Origin: an uncultured Flavobacteriaceae bacterium
GTDB taxonomy: Bacteria; Bacteroidota; Bacteroidia; Flavobacteriales; Flavobacteriaceae
NCBI GenBank assembly: GCA_934675205.1
Contig: CAKUPQ010000002.1
Coordinates: 186,001-250,000 of the forward strand
Direction of reading: 5' to 3'
DNA: 64,000 nt
A program made the translations under genes and the position numbers. The notes under the pieces were generated by a model. That model saw only the letters and a list, made by a program, of their open reading frames with translations. It did no database searches and was not told the DNA's origin. Shown piece after piece: positions 41,028-49,325 of the stretch. Each line of letters opens with the position of its first letter. Positions within the stretch are counted from its first letter, which is position 1.

Positions 41028-42248
41028 TTAATTTGGTGCTTTCTTTTTTAATGTTCCGAACAAAACGAAAATCAGTGAAGTGAACATAACCAAAGCTGCT
41101 CCGAAAAGCATTTCGTTTACTTTCGGAATCAGGATATAGCCAAAGGCAGACATTCCTTGAATGGCAAGAATAAATTCGTTGAGGAAAATTCCGAAAACAA
41201 ATCCGATAAGTCCGTTTTTGGTGGTTTTGTTAAGGATTAAAAACTTATTTGCATAGATGTAATACAACAGGAAAAGTGAAATTACACCCAACAAAATCAA
41301 ATGCAGATAAGCAATAATAATAGAGCGAATCCCGAAAACAAACTGACTAAGCGAAGGGATTACCGAAAGCAACTGAAAAACAAATTTCAAAGTCAGACAG
41401 AATCCTGCGAATTTCAGAAAATATTGTAAAAACAAAGGTTGGACTTTTAGGATTTCTCCTTTTTTACGAATAACCAAAACAAACATTCCAATCCATACTA
41501 CAAATTGAATTATGGAAAAAATTACCGTAATCACATACAGCCAAACAGGAATTTTTAACCATAAAACAGACAGTATATACGTAATCAGAGTTGAAACAAA
41601 AAGCCATCGGAAAGCCTTGTCAAAAATTTTGTTTTCGTGGCTGTTCAGCTTTAAAAAATCTGCCAAAAGTCCGATACAGGCAAAGAGAAACCAACCGTTA
41701 TACTGAAAATGCAGGTAATAATAAATTGAAGCCAGATAAGGGTTGAACATAAAATCACCTGATGCTACCGTATAAGCCAAAAAGAATGTTCCCAAAGACG
41801 AAATCACATAAAAAAACAAAGCTCCTTTATACCAGTTTTTGGAGGTTGTTCCGTGAATATGCTTTAAGTCTTTGACATAAAAATAAGCGAAAAAATACGA
41901 CACAAAAATCGACAAGGTAGAAAACAAAATCGACCAAAACGCATATCCCTGAATGATAAAAAACACAAACATTCCGTAGGAACAGACCAGATTGGCAATG
42001 ATAAGCCAAGTATATTTAGGTAGCGAAATATTCGTTGTTTTGTTTTTCAGAAAATAGACCATAAGCACCATAAGTGTATGGCTTATCCAACCTGCAAAAG
42101 CAAAGTGCGAGTGCGAATGAAGGAGATGTTTCTGAACAAAAAAAGGAAAATCAAACCCGATTTTGTATCGCATTATCATTCCCAAAAGAGCAACCAAAAA
42201 AAGGTTTACCACAGAAAATTTCAGCCAAAAATCAATTTTGAATTTCAT
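41028..42248 (-). CDS. Heme-copper-oxidase-like polytopic membrane protein in the regulator operon
   Basis: 406 residues with about twelve predicted membrane helices. Near the N-terminus is LLHSHSHFAFAGW, a histidine cluster at a helix mouth like those of heme-copper oxidase subunit I relatives, and a later helix has YYYLHFQYNGWFLF. It is much shorter than true oxidase or NO-reductase large subunits and the full set of heme and copper histidines is not obvious. It overlaps the Crp/Fnr gene stop by one base (TAATG), so the two are translated together. Likely role in NO or oxygen chemistry or sensing, by context only; no family name assigned with certainty. Confidence 0.7.
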   Translation of the reverse strand: MKFKIDFWLKFSVVNLFLVALLGMIMRYKIGFDFPFFVQKHLLHSHSHFAFAGWISHTLMVLMVYFLKNKTTNISLPKYTWLIIANLVCSYGMFVFFIIQGYAFWSILFSTLSIFVSYFFAYFYVKDLKHIHGTTSKNWYKGALFFYVISSLGTFFLAYTVASGDFMFNPYLASIYYYLHFQYNGWFLFACIGLLADFLKLNSHENKIFDKAFRWLFVSTLITYILSVLWLKIPVWLYVITVIFSIIQFVVWIGMFVLVIRKKGEILKVQPLFLQYFLKFAGFCLTLKFVFQLLSVIPSLSQFVFGIRSIIIAYLHLILLGVISLFLLYYIYANKFLILNKTTKNGLIGFVFGIFLNEFILAIQGMSAFGYILIPKVNEMLFGAALVMFTSLIFVLFGTLKKKAPN

Positions 42249-42835
42249 TAGTAATAAATTTTATGATTGAGAATTTCTATTTGTTTTTTCTTCGCCATAT
42301 TTTTAATGGTTCTGATTACGGTTTCTACCCGAAGTCCCGTAAAGTTAGCTATTTCTTGTCGGGTAAACGGAATAATTTCTTTTTCGTTACTCTTTTTGTA
42401 CGAATCCAAAAAGGCTTTGATTCTGAAATCGGCTTTTTGGTTGATAATATCTTTTGAGGTAGTAGCCTTATTGTGAATTCTACGTGCCATCAGCACCAAA
42501 AATTCCCTTTGAATTTGTGGGTGTTCTTCTAATATTTGCAAGAATTTGAGCTTCGGAATCCTGACAACTTCAGAGTTTTGAAAGGCAAGAGCAGAGGCAG
42601 GATAGCGTTCGTCAATCAGTAGGGGAGGTTCTCCAAAACTTTGGCCTCTCAAAAAATAACCCTGGGTAAATTCTTTTCCCTCGTCATTAGTGTTGAACAT
42701 TTTGATACTGCCACTCACAACCTGATAGTAATAATTGGCAGTTTCTTTTTCAGAAAAAATGATTTCTCCTTTTAGGTATTCTTTGAATGTCGCTCCGTAA
42801 GAAACAAGTAATTCTAATGGAATTTGTGACTTCAT
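42248..42835 (-). CDS. Crp/Fnr-family transcription regulator without cysteines
   Basis: 195 residues: an N-terminal cyclic-nucleotide-binding-type beta roll (about 15-120, with KGEIIFSEKE and GQSFGEPPLL), a dimer helix, and a winged helix with TRQEIANFTGLRVETVIRTIK, whose E and R match the DNA-reading residues of the FNR/DNR group. There is no cysteine in the protein, so it cannot carry the FNR iron-sulfur cluster; a DNR/NNR-like NO or heme signal is possible. It has its own box upstream, predicting autoregulation, and is the obvious candidate to bind the five boxes here. Confidence 0.9.
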   Translation of the reverse strand: MKSQIPLELLVSYGATFKEYLKGEIIFSEKETANYYYQVVSGSIKMFNTNDEGKEFTQGYFLRGQSFGEPPLLIDERYPASALAFQNSEVVRIPKLKFLQILEEHPQIQREFLVLMARRIHNKATTSKDIINQKADFRIKAFLDSYKKSNEKEIIPFTRQEIANFTGLRVETVIRTIKNMAKKKQIEILNHKIYY

Positions 42836-42858
42836 TACATTTATGCTTGTGTTTGATA

Positions 42859-42903
42859 CAAAAATACAAATAACTAGTCATAAGCCTCTATGATTTAGGT
42901 CAT
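42859..42903 (-). promoter_or_regulatory. Crp/Fnr-type promoter of the regulator gene
   Basis: Box ATGATTTAGGTCAT (plus-strand reading, 42890-42903) with its centre 34 bp upstream of the exact -7 element TATTTTTG (minus strand, 42859-42866). The start codon is 24 bp further. This implies self-activation. Confidence 0.65.
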
Positions 42904-42913
42904 AATGTTATTT

Positions 42914-44446
42914 TTATGCACTTTGTTGCGGTAAAACTTTCAGAAAAGCTCCTTTGTTTTCCGTTCTCGATAAAGAATGTTCGATGATAAGCAAACCAAT
43001 ATCAATGATGTTTTTCAGTTCGTAAAAATCTTTGGTTATGGCTTGTTTTTTCTCTATTTTTTTGAGTTCATCTTTCCGGATAGTTATTTGTTTTCGGGCA
43101 GATAGCAGTTCGTTGTCTGTTCTGGCGATTCCTGCATTTTTAAGCATAATCGACTGTATTTCGGTCTTTATTTTTTGGATAAAATCATTCGAAACAACTT
43201 CCTTTTTGGTGTTTTTTTCGGGAATAATCGGATATATTTTATCTTGTTTTGTGTAATTTTCAGCCAAATAATGATATATTTTGTCCGAATATACAAGGGC
43301 TTCCAGTAAAGAATTTGAGGCTAAACGATTTGCTCCGTGAAGTCCTGTTCGTGAGCATTCTCCACAAGCAAATAAATGATTTACAGAGGTTTGTCCGTTT
43401 TTGTTTACGGAAATTCCTCCACAAATATAATGTTGTGAAGGTGCAACGGGAATCCAATCTTTTGTAATATCAATTCCCAAGGAATTACATTGCTCGTAAA
43501 TCATCGGAAAATGCCTGACAAACGAAGTTTTATCCAAGTGCGTACAATCGATATACACACAAGGTTCTCCCGATTTTTTCAGCTCAATATCAATGCTTTG
43601 CGAAACAATATCCCTTGAGGCCAGTTCTCCTCGAGAATCATATTTAAACATAAAACGTTCTCCTTGTTTGTTTTTCAGATAGGCTCCGAAACCACGTACA
43701 GCCTCCGAAATCAGAAACGTAGTATTCATATTTTCGTTGTACAAAGCCGTAGGGTGGAACTGCACAAATTCCATATCCCGAATTTCGGCATTTGCCCGAA
43801 AAGCCATTGCAATTCCGTCTCCTGTTGCAATTTTAGGGTTGGTGGTATGACCGTAAACCTGACCGATTCCTCCTGTTGCCAATATCGTATAATCAGAAAC
43901 AAACGGAATGATTTCGTTGTTTTTTTCGTTCAATACATAAGCTCCGAAACAATGATTTTCCGAAACAATCAGCTCCAAAGCAAAATGATAATCGAGAATC
44001 GTTATGTTTTTCTGTTTTTTGGCTTGAGTGAGTATGGTTTTTTCGATTTCGTAGCCTGTTTGGTCTTTGTGATGTACCACACGATGGTCAGAATGTCCTC
44101 CCTCTTTACCTAAATCGAGTTCGTTTTTGTTGTTTTTGTCAAATTCCGCTCCCCATTTTATAAGCTCCTTTAATCGTTCAGGTCCGTCTTTAATGACCAT
44201 TTTCACAACTTCTATATCACATAATCCGTCCCCGCAAATCAGAGTATCTTGGATATGTTTTTTGTACGAATCTTCGGTATGCGTAACCACAGCAATTCCT
44301 CCCTGTGCATATTTGGTATTGGATTCTTCCCGATTGGATTTGGTTGCAACCGTAATGTTTTTATCAGGAAATTTATCGGATAATTTTATGGCTAACGATA
44401 TTCCTGCCACTCCCGAACCGATGATTAAAAAATCTGTTGTTTTCAT
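42914..44446 (-). CDS. nadB: L-aspartate oxidase
   Basis: 510 residues, FAD enzyme making iminoaspartate from aspartate for quinolinate synthesis. FAD site IIGSGVAGIS (7-16), TKYAQGGIAVV, the flavin and substrate region HSDHRVVHHKDQTGYEI, FVQFHPTALY and the final CGECSRTGLHGANRLASNSLLE are typical. NadB enzymes can reduce oxygen or, anaerobically, fumarate. It follows nadA by one base and lies downstream of a Fnr-type box, so it is expected to be made under the conditions of N2O respiration. Confidence 0.95.
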   Translation of the reverse strand: MKTTDFLIIGSGVAGISLAIKLSDKFPDKNITVATKSNREESNTKYAQGGIAVVTHTEDSYKKHIQDTLICGDGLCDIEVVKMVIKDGPERLKELIKWGAEFDKNNKNELDLGKEGGHSDHRVVHHKDQTGYEIEKTILTQAKKQKNITILDYHFALELIVSENHCFGAYVLNEKNNEIIPFVSDYTILATGGIGQVYGHTTNPKIATGDGIAMAFRANAEIRDMEFVQFHPTALYNENMNTTFLISEAVRGFGAYLKNKQGERFMFKYDSRGELASRDIVSQSIDIELKKSGEPCVYIDCTHLDKTSFVRHFPMIYEQCNSLGIDITKDWIPVAPSQHYICGGISVNKNGQTSVNHLFACGECSRTGLHGANRLASNSLLEALVYSDKIYHYLAENYTKQDKIYPIIPEKNTKKEVVSNDFIQKIKTEIQSIMLKNAGIARTDNELLSARKQITIRKDELKKIEKKQAITKDFYELKNIIDIGLLIIEHSLSRTENKGAFLKVLPQQSA

Positions 44447-44447
44447 A

Positions 44448-45374
44448 TCAGGATAATTTAAGCATACGTTCTATCGGAATTAAAGCCTTTTGCCTGATGT
44501 CTTCGGGAACTGTAACTTCGGGGATTTCGTTTACCAAACAATCATAAACTTTTTGAAGTGTGTTGAGTTTCATATACATACATTCGCTACAAGCACAAGT
44601 GTTGTCTTCGTAGGCAGGTGCAGGAATCAGGGTTTTTTCGGGAACTTCCTGATACATTTTGTGCAGGATTCCCGCTTCGGTTGCTACGATAAACTTCTGT
44701 TTCGGGCTTTTTTTTACGTAATTAATCATTCCTGAAGTCGAACCGATATAGGAAGCTGTTTTCAGAATATGCGTTTCCGATTCGGGGTGTGCTATGATTT
44801 CTGCATCGGGATTTTCTTTGTACAAGGCAATCAGTTTGTCTAACGAAAAAGCCTCGTGAACCACACACGAACCGTCCCAAAGCAACATATCACGACCCGT
44901 TTTGTTGATGATATATCTTCCTAAATTCTTATCGGGAGCAAAGATTATCGGAGTTTCTTTCGGAACAGATTCTACAATTTTCACAGCATTTGAAGATGTA
45001 CAGACAATATCGCTCATCGCTTTGATTTCTGCCGAACAGTTTACATACGTAATAACCAAGTGGTCGGGGTGCTGTTTTTTAAATTCCCGAAAAAGCTCGG
45101 GAGGACAGGATTCAGCCAAAGAACAACCGGCATTCAAATCGGGAAGTATGACTTTTTTGCTCGGATTCAGAATTTTGGCTGTTTCTGCCATAAAATGAAC
45201 TCCTGCAAAAAGTATGATGTCAGCCTCTACGCTTACAGCTTCTTGGGATAAGCCCAGACTATCTCCTACATAATCAGCAATATCTTGTATATCAGGTTCT
45301 TGGTAGTAATGAGCCAACAAAACAACATTTTTTTTCTTTTTGAGTTGTATTATTTTTTCTTTTAAATCTTTCAT
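44448..45374 (-). CDS. nadA: Quinolinate synthase
   Basis: 308 residues from the ATG at 45374. Condenses iminoaspartate with dihydroxyacetone phosphate to quinolinate, using an oxygen- and NO-sensitive 4Fe-4S cluster. The three cluster cysteines are in [22 protein letters not shown] and [12 protein letters not shown] regions; [12 protein letters not shown] and [10 protein letters not shown] are family landmarks. An in-frame ATG at 45437 lies upstream of the predicted transcript start and inside the regulator box, so 45374 was taken as start. Promoter: Crp/Fnr-type (45401-45444). Confidence 0.95.
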   Translation of the reverse strand: MKDLKEKIIQLKKKKNVVLLAHYYQEPDIQDIADYVGDSLGLSQEAVSVEADIILFAGVHFMAETAKILNPSKKVILPDLNAGCSLAESCPPELFREFKKQHPDHLVITYVNCSAEIKAMSDIVCTSSNAVKIVESVPKETPIIFAPDKNLGRYIINKTGRDMLLWDGSCVVHEAFSLDKLIALYKENPDAEIIAHPESETHILKTASYIGSTSGMINYVKKSPKQKFIVATEAGILHKMYQEVPEKTLIPAPAYEDNTCACSECMYMKLNTLQKVYDCLVNEIPEVTVPEDIRQKALIPIERMLKLS

Positions 45375-45400
45375 CGGAAAATGTTTCAAAATAACAAGCT

Positions 45401-45444
45401 CAAAGTAACGACAAATCTGTCTTTTAGGATATGACATTAGTCAC
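45401..45444 (-). promoter_or_regulatory. Crp/Fnr-type promoter of nadA-nadB
   Basis: Box ATGACATTAGTCAC (plus-strand reading, 45431-45444; one arm base differs) with its centre 33 bp upstream of TTACTTTG (minus strand, 45401-45408; one mismatch to TAnnTTTG). The nadA ATG is 27 bp further. Confidence 0.6.
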
Positions 45445-45463
45445 AAACGAAATGTTTTTTAGT

Positions 45464-45545
45464 CACGGATTATACAGCTGCCTGACGGCAGTCAGGGATA
45501 AAAGGTTTTTCTATACTGAAAGTCTATAAAATTCTTTAATCCGTG
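45464..45545. repeat. CACGGATTA hairpin interrupted by a CCTGAC palindrome
   Basis: CACGGATTA (45464-45472) is complemented by TAATCCGTG (45537-45545), the CCACGGATTAAAGG family. Between the usual GGATTA and AAAAGG stretches, the bases TACAGCTG-CCTGACGGCAGTCAGG-GA are inserted (palindrome at 45481-45496). It lies between nadA and the CopD-like gene end. Confidence 0.6.
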
Positions 45546-45595
45546 GCAAAAAAGACTAAAAATAATCTGTGATAATTTATGTAAGTCTGTGTTTA

Positions 45596-46042
45596 CTAAA
45601 TGCCTCCATACCTTACAAAACTTCCCAAAATAAGCATTGCTACTCCGATAAGGGTAACGGAAACAATGAAAATCCCTGCTTTGTACATATTTTTTTCGGT
45701 CAGCTTCGGGAAAATAAATCGGTCAGCAATGATTGCCATACAAAAAGTACATAACAGCAAAATCAGCTTAACCGAAACCACTCTTTCAATTCCGTTGGAA
45801 AACGAAAACCAAGTAGAAAAAGTTGCATTATAGTTGTAAGCCATTAGTATTCCTGTGATGACAAGCAAAATAAGCGAAGGCATTCCGAAAGGCTCGTAGC
45901 TGTTTTTGAAGTTTTTGAGCAGTAATACATTTTTCTCTTTCAGGGCTTTGGGAAGAATCCGGACAGCCAAAAATAAATGCCCTCCGACCCAAATCGCAGC
46001 ACAAATTAAATGGATAATTAAAAGAATATGATGTAGTCGCAT
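45596..46042 (-). CDS. CopD-like four-helix membrane protein
   Basis: 148 residues with four membrane helices. The first, LHHILLIIHLICAAIWVGGHLFLAV, carries histidines in the pattern of CopD/YebZ or related heme- or copper-handling membrane proteins; further helices begin near 55, 90 and 120. Family level is inferred from the His-rich first helix and size. It lies 68 bp downstream of the truncated hemoglobin gene on the same strand, separated by a repeat fragment, and is probably co-transcribed with it under the Fnr-type box. Confidence 0.7.
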   Translation of the reverse strand: MRLHHILLIIHLICAAIWVGGHLFLAVRILPKALKEKNVLLLKNFKNSYEPFGMPSLILLVITGILMAYNYNATFSTWFSFSNGIERVVSVKLILLLCTFCMAIIADRFIFPKLTEKNMYKAGIFIVSVTLIGVAMLILGSFVRYGGI

Positions 46043-46071
46043 TTCTAAAATATCTAAAAATTGAGAAAATC

Positions 46072-46102
46072 TAAAATAGATTGCTTCGTTCCTCGCAATG
46101 AC
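46072..46102. repeat. Partial TCATTGCGAGGA element
   Basis: AGATTGCTTCGTTCCTCGCAATGAC is the reverse complement of the left part of the element at 26281-26359 (TCATTGCGAGGA...GAAGCAATCT), with the intervening bases shortened. Confidence 0.6.
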
Positions 46103-46110
46103 AAATTCGT

Positions 46111-46482
46111 TTAGGACAAAACTTTATACATCATTGTTTGAGCAATATTCGATGCACTGTATTTAATTTCTTCTGCATTTTTCCCTTGATACAATTCATC
46201 AACCGTATTTTGGAACAACTTAAGCCAATGGGCAAAATGCTCGGGATTCAAAGGACTTTTGTGATGTAATTCTCTATGTACCAACATCGGATTTCCTTTG
46301 AAATTCCCTGTTCCGAAAAGGATTACTTCCCAAAAATCATACATTTTCGGAAGATGAATGCTCCAATCGGTTTGGGCTACATCATTAAACAAATAACCGA
46401 TTACTTCGTCTTCACGAACACTTTCGTAAAACCTATCTACCAAAACCTCTATATCTTTTCTATTTAAAATATCATTTTTCAT
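46111..46482 (-). CDS. Group III truncated hemoglobin
   Basis: 123 residues from the ATG at 46482. A 2-on-2 globin of the group III type by pattern: LVDRFYESVREDEVIGYLF, then WEVILFGTGNFKGNPMLVHRELH and the NPEHFAHWLKLFQNTVDE helix with the histidines expected around the heme. Members bind oxygen and NO; those of Campylobacter (Ctb) are induced by nitrosative stress. An ATG at 46515 is excluded because the transcript should start near 46500. Promoter with a near-perfect Crp/Fnr box lies directly upstream. Confidence 0.92.
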   Translation of the reverse strand: MKNDILNRKDIEVLVDRFYESVREDEVIGYLFNDVAQTDWSIHLPKMYDFWEVILFGTGNFKGNPMLVHRELHHKSPLNPEHFAHWLKLFQNTVDELYQGKNAEEIKYSASNIAQTMMYKVLS

Positions 46483-46503
46483 TGCTCTTCGTATATCATT
46501 ATA

Positions 46504-46547
46504 CAAAATTAACACGGAATTTTTGAAGTAATTATGATTGAGGTCAT
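46504..46547 (-). promoter_or_regulatory. Crp/Fnr-type promoter of the truncated hemoglobin gene
   Basis: Box ATGATTGAGGTCAT (plus-strand reading, 46534-46547) centred 33 bp from the exact -7 element TAATTTTG (minus strand, 46504-46511); ATG 22 bp further. Confidence 0.68.
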
Positions 46548-46559
46548 ACTACAAAAAAA

Positions 46560-46588
46560 TATCGGGAACTTACCAAATAAACTCCCGA
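46560..46588 (-). terminator. Hairpin after the nos operon
   Basis: ATCGGGA, 15-base loop, TCCCGAT, 22 bp past the nosY stop (46611, minus strand). Short stem, weak U tract on the minus strand; could end the operon. Confidence 0.45.
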
Positions 46589-46610
46589 TATTTTATATAA
46601 TTGTTTTAAA

Positions 46611-47378
46611 CTACAAATCTCTTTTGATAAACTTTTTGAGAGAAATCCAAAACGGAACGATAAACCACAAGCACAACAGCACAAACGAAATAATCAATCC
46701 GGTTGAAGTTCCTAACACTTTTTTGAAAACCGCACCACTATATCCCATCATTGCAGAAACGTCTAATTGCAATAAAATCTGAATTCGTGCCAAATCAATC
46801 GGGTTTAGGGTTGTAACGGCTACCATTGCGTTTTCAATCGGATATTCCGAAAGTTGGAAGAGCAAGAACAATACGATTCCGTCAAAAAGCAAGGCAAAAT
46901 ACAGCCATAACATGATTGCAATTCCGATTCCTTTGGCTTTATCACGGGTTAAAATCGAACTTAAACAAGCCAACGAGGTAAAAACAACACTGATAAGGCT
47001 TCCCATTACAATCATCATTATTCCGACTTTATCAGGGGAATAAATGAGCAACGGAATTCCCGAACCTATTAAAAACGCAAGAATAAGGCTTAACGACAAT
47101 CCCGAAAACAATCCAATCCAGATTTTTTTCCGCTTGACGGGTTGGCTCAAAAGCATTTCAATAAATTCCGAACTATTGTAAACGTAAATGGTTGAAAATA
47201 AAATTGAAACCAACGGAACGGTAAACAAAATTACATTCAAAGCCGTAAGCAATCCTTTCGAAGAGTTGTCTTCCAAAACGAACGAACTCCACGACAAGAT
47301 AGCAAGCATTATGGTATAAGCAATGATGATTTTGCTTTTAAGAATATCTAAAAATATGATTTTTATGATTTTATTCAT
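46611..47378 (-). CDS. nosY: NosY, ABC transporter permease for NosZ maturation
   Basis: 255 residues with about six membrane helices (first IIIAYTIMLAILSWSSFVL, last LIISFVLLCLWFIVPFW) and the extracellular NPIDLARIQILLQLDVSAMMG segment typical of NosY. With NosD and NosF it forms the complex that supplies sulfur or copper-related material for assembling the CuZ center of nitrous oxide reductase. It overlaps nosF by eight bases. Last gene of the operon. Confidence 0.92.
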   Translation of the reverse strand: MNKIIKIIFLDILKSKIIIAYTIMLAILSWSSFVLEDNSSKGLLTALNVILFTVPLVSILFSTIYVYNSSEFIEMLLSQPVKRKKIWIGLFSGLSLSLILAFLIGSGIPLLIYSPDKVGIMMIVMGSLISVVFTSLACLSSILTRDKAKGIGIAIMLWLYFALLFDGIVLFLLFQLSEYPIENAMVAVTTLNPIDLARIQILLQLDVSAMMGYSGAVFKKVLGTSTGLIISFVLLCLWFIVPFWISLKKFIKRDL

Positions 47379-48081
47379 TTTGTTTTTCCTTTAAAATTTT
47401 TGAAATTGCTTTTGAAAGTTTACTTTCCTGCGTTTCGTCTTTCAGTTGTTGCACAGGCTTGTGAAATTCAATTTTTCCGTCCTGCATAAAGATAATCTGG
47501 CTTACCAAATCATCTAATTCGCTCAAAAGGTGCGAAGTAATCAGAATTAGTTTTCCTTTTTCTTTCTCTTTGATAATTTTTTCTTTCAGAATTTCAGATG
47601 CCAACGGGTCAAGTCCTGCTGTGGGTTCGTCCAGAATCAAAACTTCAGGATTAAACATAAAAGCCAGTGTAGCACTTACTTTTTGAGTAGTTCCTCCTGA
47701 GAGTGTACTCATTTTTTTGTGTGCAAGTTCATCAATTTTAAACGCATCGTACAATTCCTTATCCAAATTATTGTTTTGTCTGATTTCCTGCACCATTTCA
47801 AAAACCTGTCCGATGGTCATATTATCAGGATAACGTCCGATTTGTGGCATATATCCGATACGGTTCCGATACTTGTATTCTTTCAAGACCGAAGCTCCGT
47901 CAAATTCGATCGTTCCGCTATCGGGAATAACCATTCCGAGAAATGATTTTATAAGTGTGGTTTTTCCACAACCATTCGGACCAACAAGAGCAATACATTC
48001 TCCCTTTTTGGACGAAACCGAAACATCGTTCAGTACGTGATTTTTTCCGAATTTTTTGTTTAAGTTCTTTATTTCTATCAT
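47371..48081 (-). CDS. nosF: NosF, ABC transporter ATPase for NosZ maturation
   Basis: 236 residues: Walker A GPNGCGKTT (34-42), Q-loop PQIGRYPDNMT, signature LSGGTTQKVS, Walker B VLILDEPTAGLDP and the switch histidine in LITSHLLSELDD. The Thr-rich signature after SGG is as in other NosF proteins. It overlaps nosD by four bases and nosY by eight, indicating coupled translation of the NosDFY complex. Confidence 0.94.
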   Translation of the reverse strand: MIEIKNLNKKFGKNHVLNDVSVSSKKGECIALVGPNGCGKTTLIKSFLGMVIPDSGTIEFDGASVLKEYKYRNRIGYMPQIGRYPDNMTIGQVFEMVQEIRQNNNLDKELYDAFKIDELAHKKMSTLSGGTTQKVSATLAFMFNPEVLILDEPTAGLDPLASEILKEKIIKEKEKGKLILITSHLLSELDDLVSQIIFMQDGKIEFHKPVQQLKDETQESKLSKAISKILKEKQNE

Positions 48082-49325
48082 AGTTTTATAGGTCGCATAA
48101 GTGGTGTTTCATCTTTAATATAATCGGGTGTGATACTGGGTAATACTCTTTCGGATTTGTCCAAAAGCGTAATCATAAAACTGCGGAACAAAAGCATAGC
48201 CGACTCATTTCTTTCGACCAAAACCGTAAATAAGCTCAACGGATGAAACGGCACATCACCAAATCCGTCTTTGTCAAGGTCATAGCCTTCGTATTTATCC
48301 CAATAATTTCCGTTGAACGATTTTACTTTTAATTTTCCATTGGTAGCTATATCAAAAGTATTTCCGAAAAAATTGTTGTTAACAACTACCGCATCGCTAC
48401 TACTGGCATTGATTTTCAAAGCCCAACCGTTTCGCAAAAACTTGTTGTTACGTATTTCAATCCGATTTGCTCCATCTCCATAAATCGCTGTAGTGTTTTC
48501 GCTAAATTCATTTCTGATGATTTTACTATCATCAATTTCTTTGAGCAATACACCATAAGCGGCACCTCCCCAACTTTGTGTAAACACATTTTCAATCATC
48601 TGAACGCGTTTGCTGTACATCACAGCTACACCTGCATCGTTTTTCTTAAAAATATTGTTTCGAAACACATTGTCGTGTGAGAACATAAAGTGCAAACCGT
48701 ATCTTTTGTTCTCAATGCTTTGGTTGTTGGTAATGGTCGAACTTTCTACAAATTCCAAATAAATACCATCTCTGTGTCCTTGAATGATATTGTCTTCGAT
48801 AGTAACAAATTTAGACTTCCAGATATGAATTCCGTTAGCTGATGGTTTTCCTTTAATTTTTCCTGAAGTAAGTCTGTTGTTTATGTAGGAAATATAGGTG
48901 GAATTGATGGTATGAATACCAAAAAAGTTGTTTTCGAACTCGCAATTTTCGATGCGTACATTTTTAGCATCTTTGATTTTTAAAGATGCAATGTCTGTAA
49001 AGCTCGAGCTACCCGAATTAGAAAAAAGCACGTTTTTAATCACAACATCATCGTGTTCTACCAATAAATTTTCGTGTTTGTTTTCTCCATCAATTTCAGG
49101 GAAATTCTCTCCGATAATTGTTACGGATTTTTTTAAAAACAAAGCTCCTTCACGGTAAACACCTTTTTTGATAAAAATGGTATCTCCGTTTTGAGCTTGT
49201 TCAAATGCTTTTGCAATGGTTTTCTGTGGATTGTTAGGCTCGACAATAATGGTATTCGACCAAGCGTTTTGCCCCATCACAACCAGCAAAAAAATTATTC
49301 TTTTGAAATTATGTAATCTTCCCAT
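48078..49325 (-). CDS. nosD: NosD, periplasmic copper-center maturation protein
   Basis: 415 residues with an N-terminal signal (KRIIFLLVVMGQNAWSN) and a right-handed beta helix of CASH repeats (NSTYISYINNRLTSGKI, VESSTITNNQSIENKRYGLHFMFSHDNV, SKRVQMIENVF and further turns). NosD binds NosF/NosY and receives copper from NosL. The first ATG is kept although it overlaps nosL by 31 bp, since the next in-frame ATG would remove the signal peptide. Confidence 0.93.
   Translation of the reverse strand: MGRLHNFKRIIFLLVVMGQNAWSNTIIVEPNNPQKTIAKAFEQAQNGDTIFIKKGVYREGALFLKKSVTIIGENFPEIDGENKHENLLVEHDDVVIKNVLFSNSGSSSFTDIASLKIKDAKNVRIENCEFENNFFGIHTINSTYISYINNRLTSGKIKGKPSANGIHIWKSKFVTIEDNIIQGHRDGIYLEFVESSTITNNQSIENKRYGLHFMFSHDNVFRNNIFKKNDAGVAVMYSKRVQMIENVFTQSWGGAAYGVLLKEIDDSKIIRNEFSENTTAIYGDGANRIEIRNNKFLRNGWALKINASSSDAVVVNNNFFGNTFDIATNGKLKVKSFNGNYWDKYEGYDLDKDGFGDVPFHPLSLFTVLVERNESAMLLFRSFMITLLDKSERVLPSITPDYIKDETPLMRPIKL

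Noticed and set aside
43664..44113. 149-codon plus-strand frame inside nadB
   Set aside because: Antisense to nadB with no recognisable protein features.
45375..45437. Longer NadA starting at 45437
   Set aside because: The extra codons overlap the activator box and precede the predicted transcript start; family members begin near MKDLKEK.
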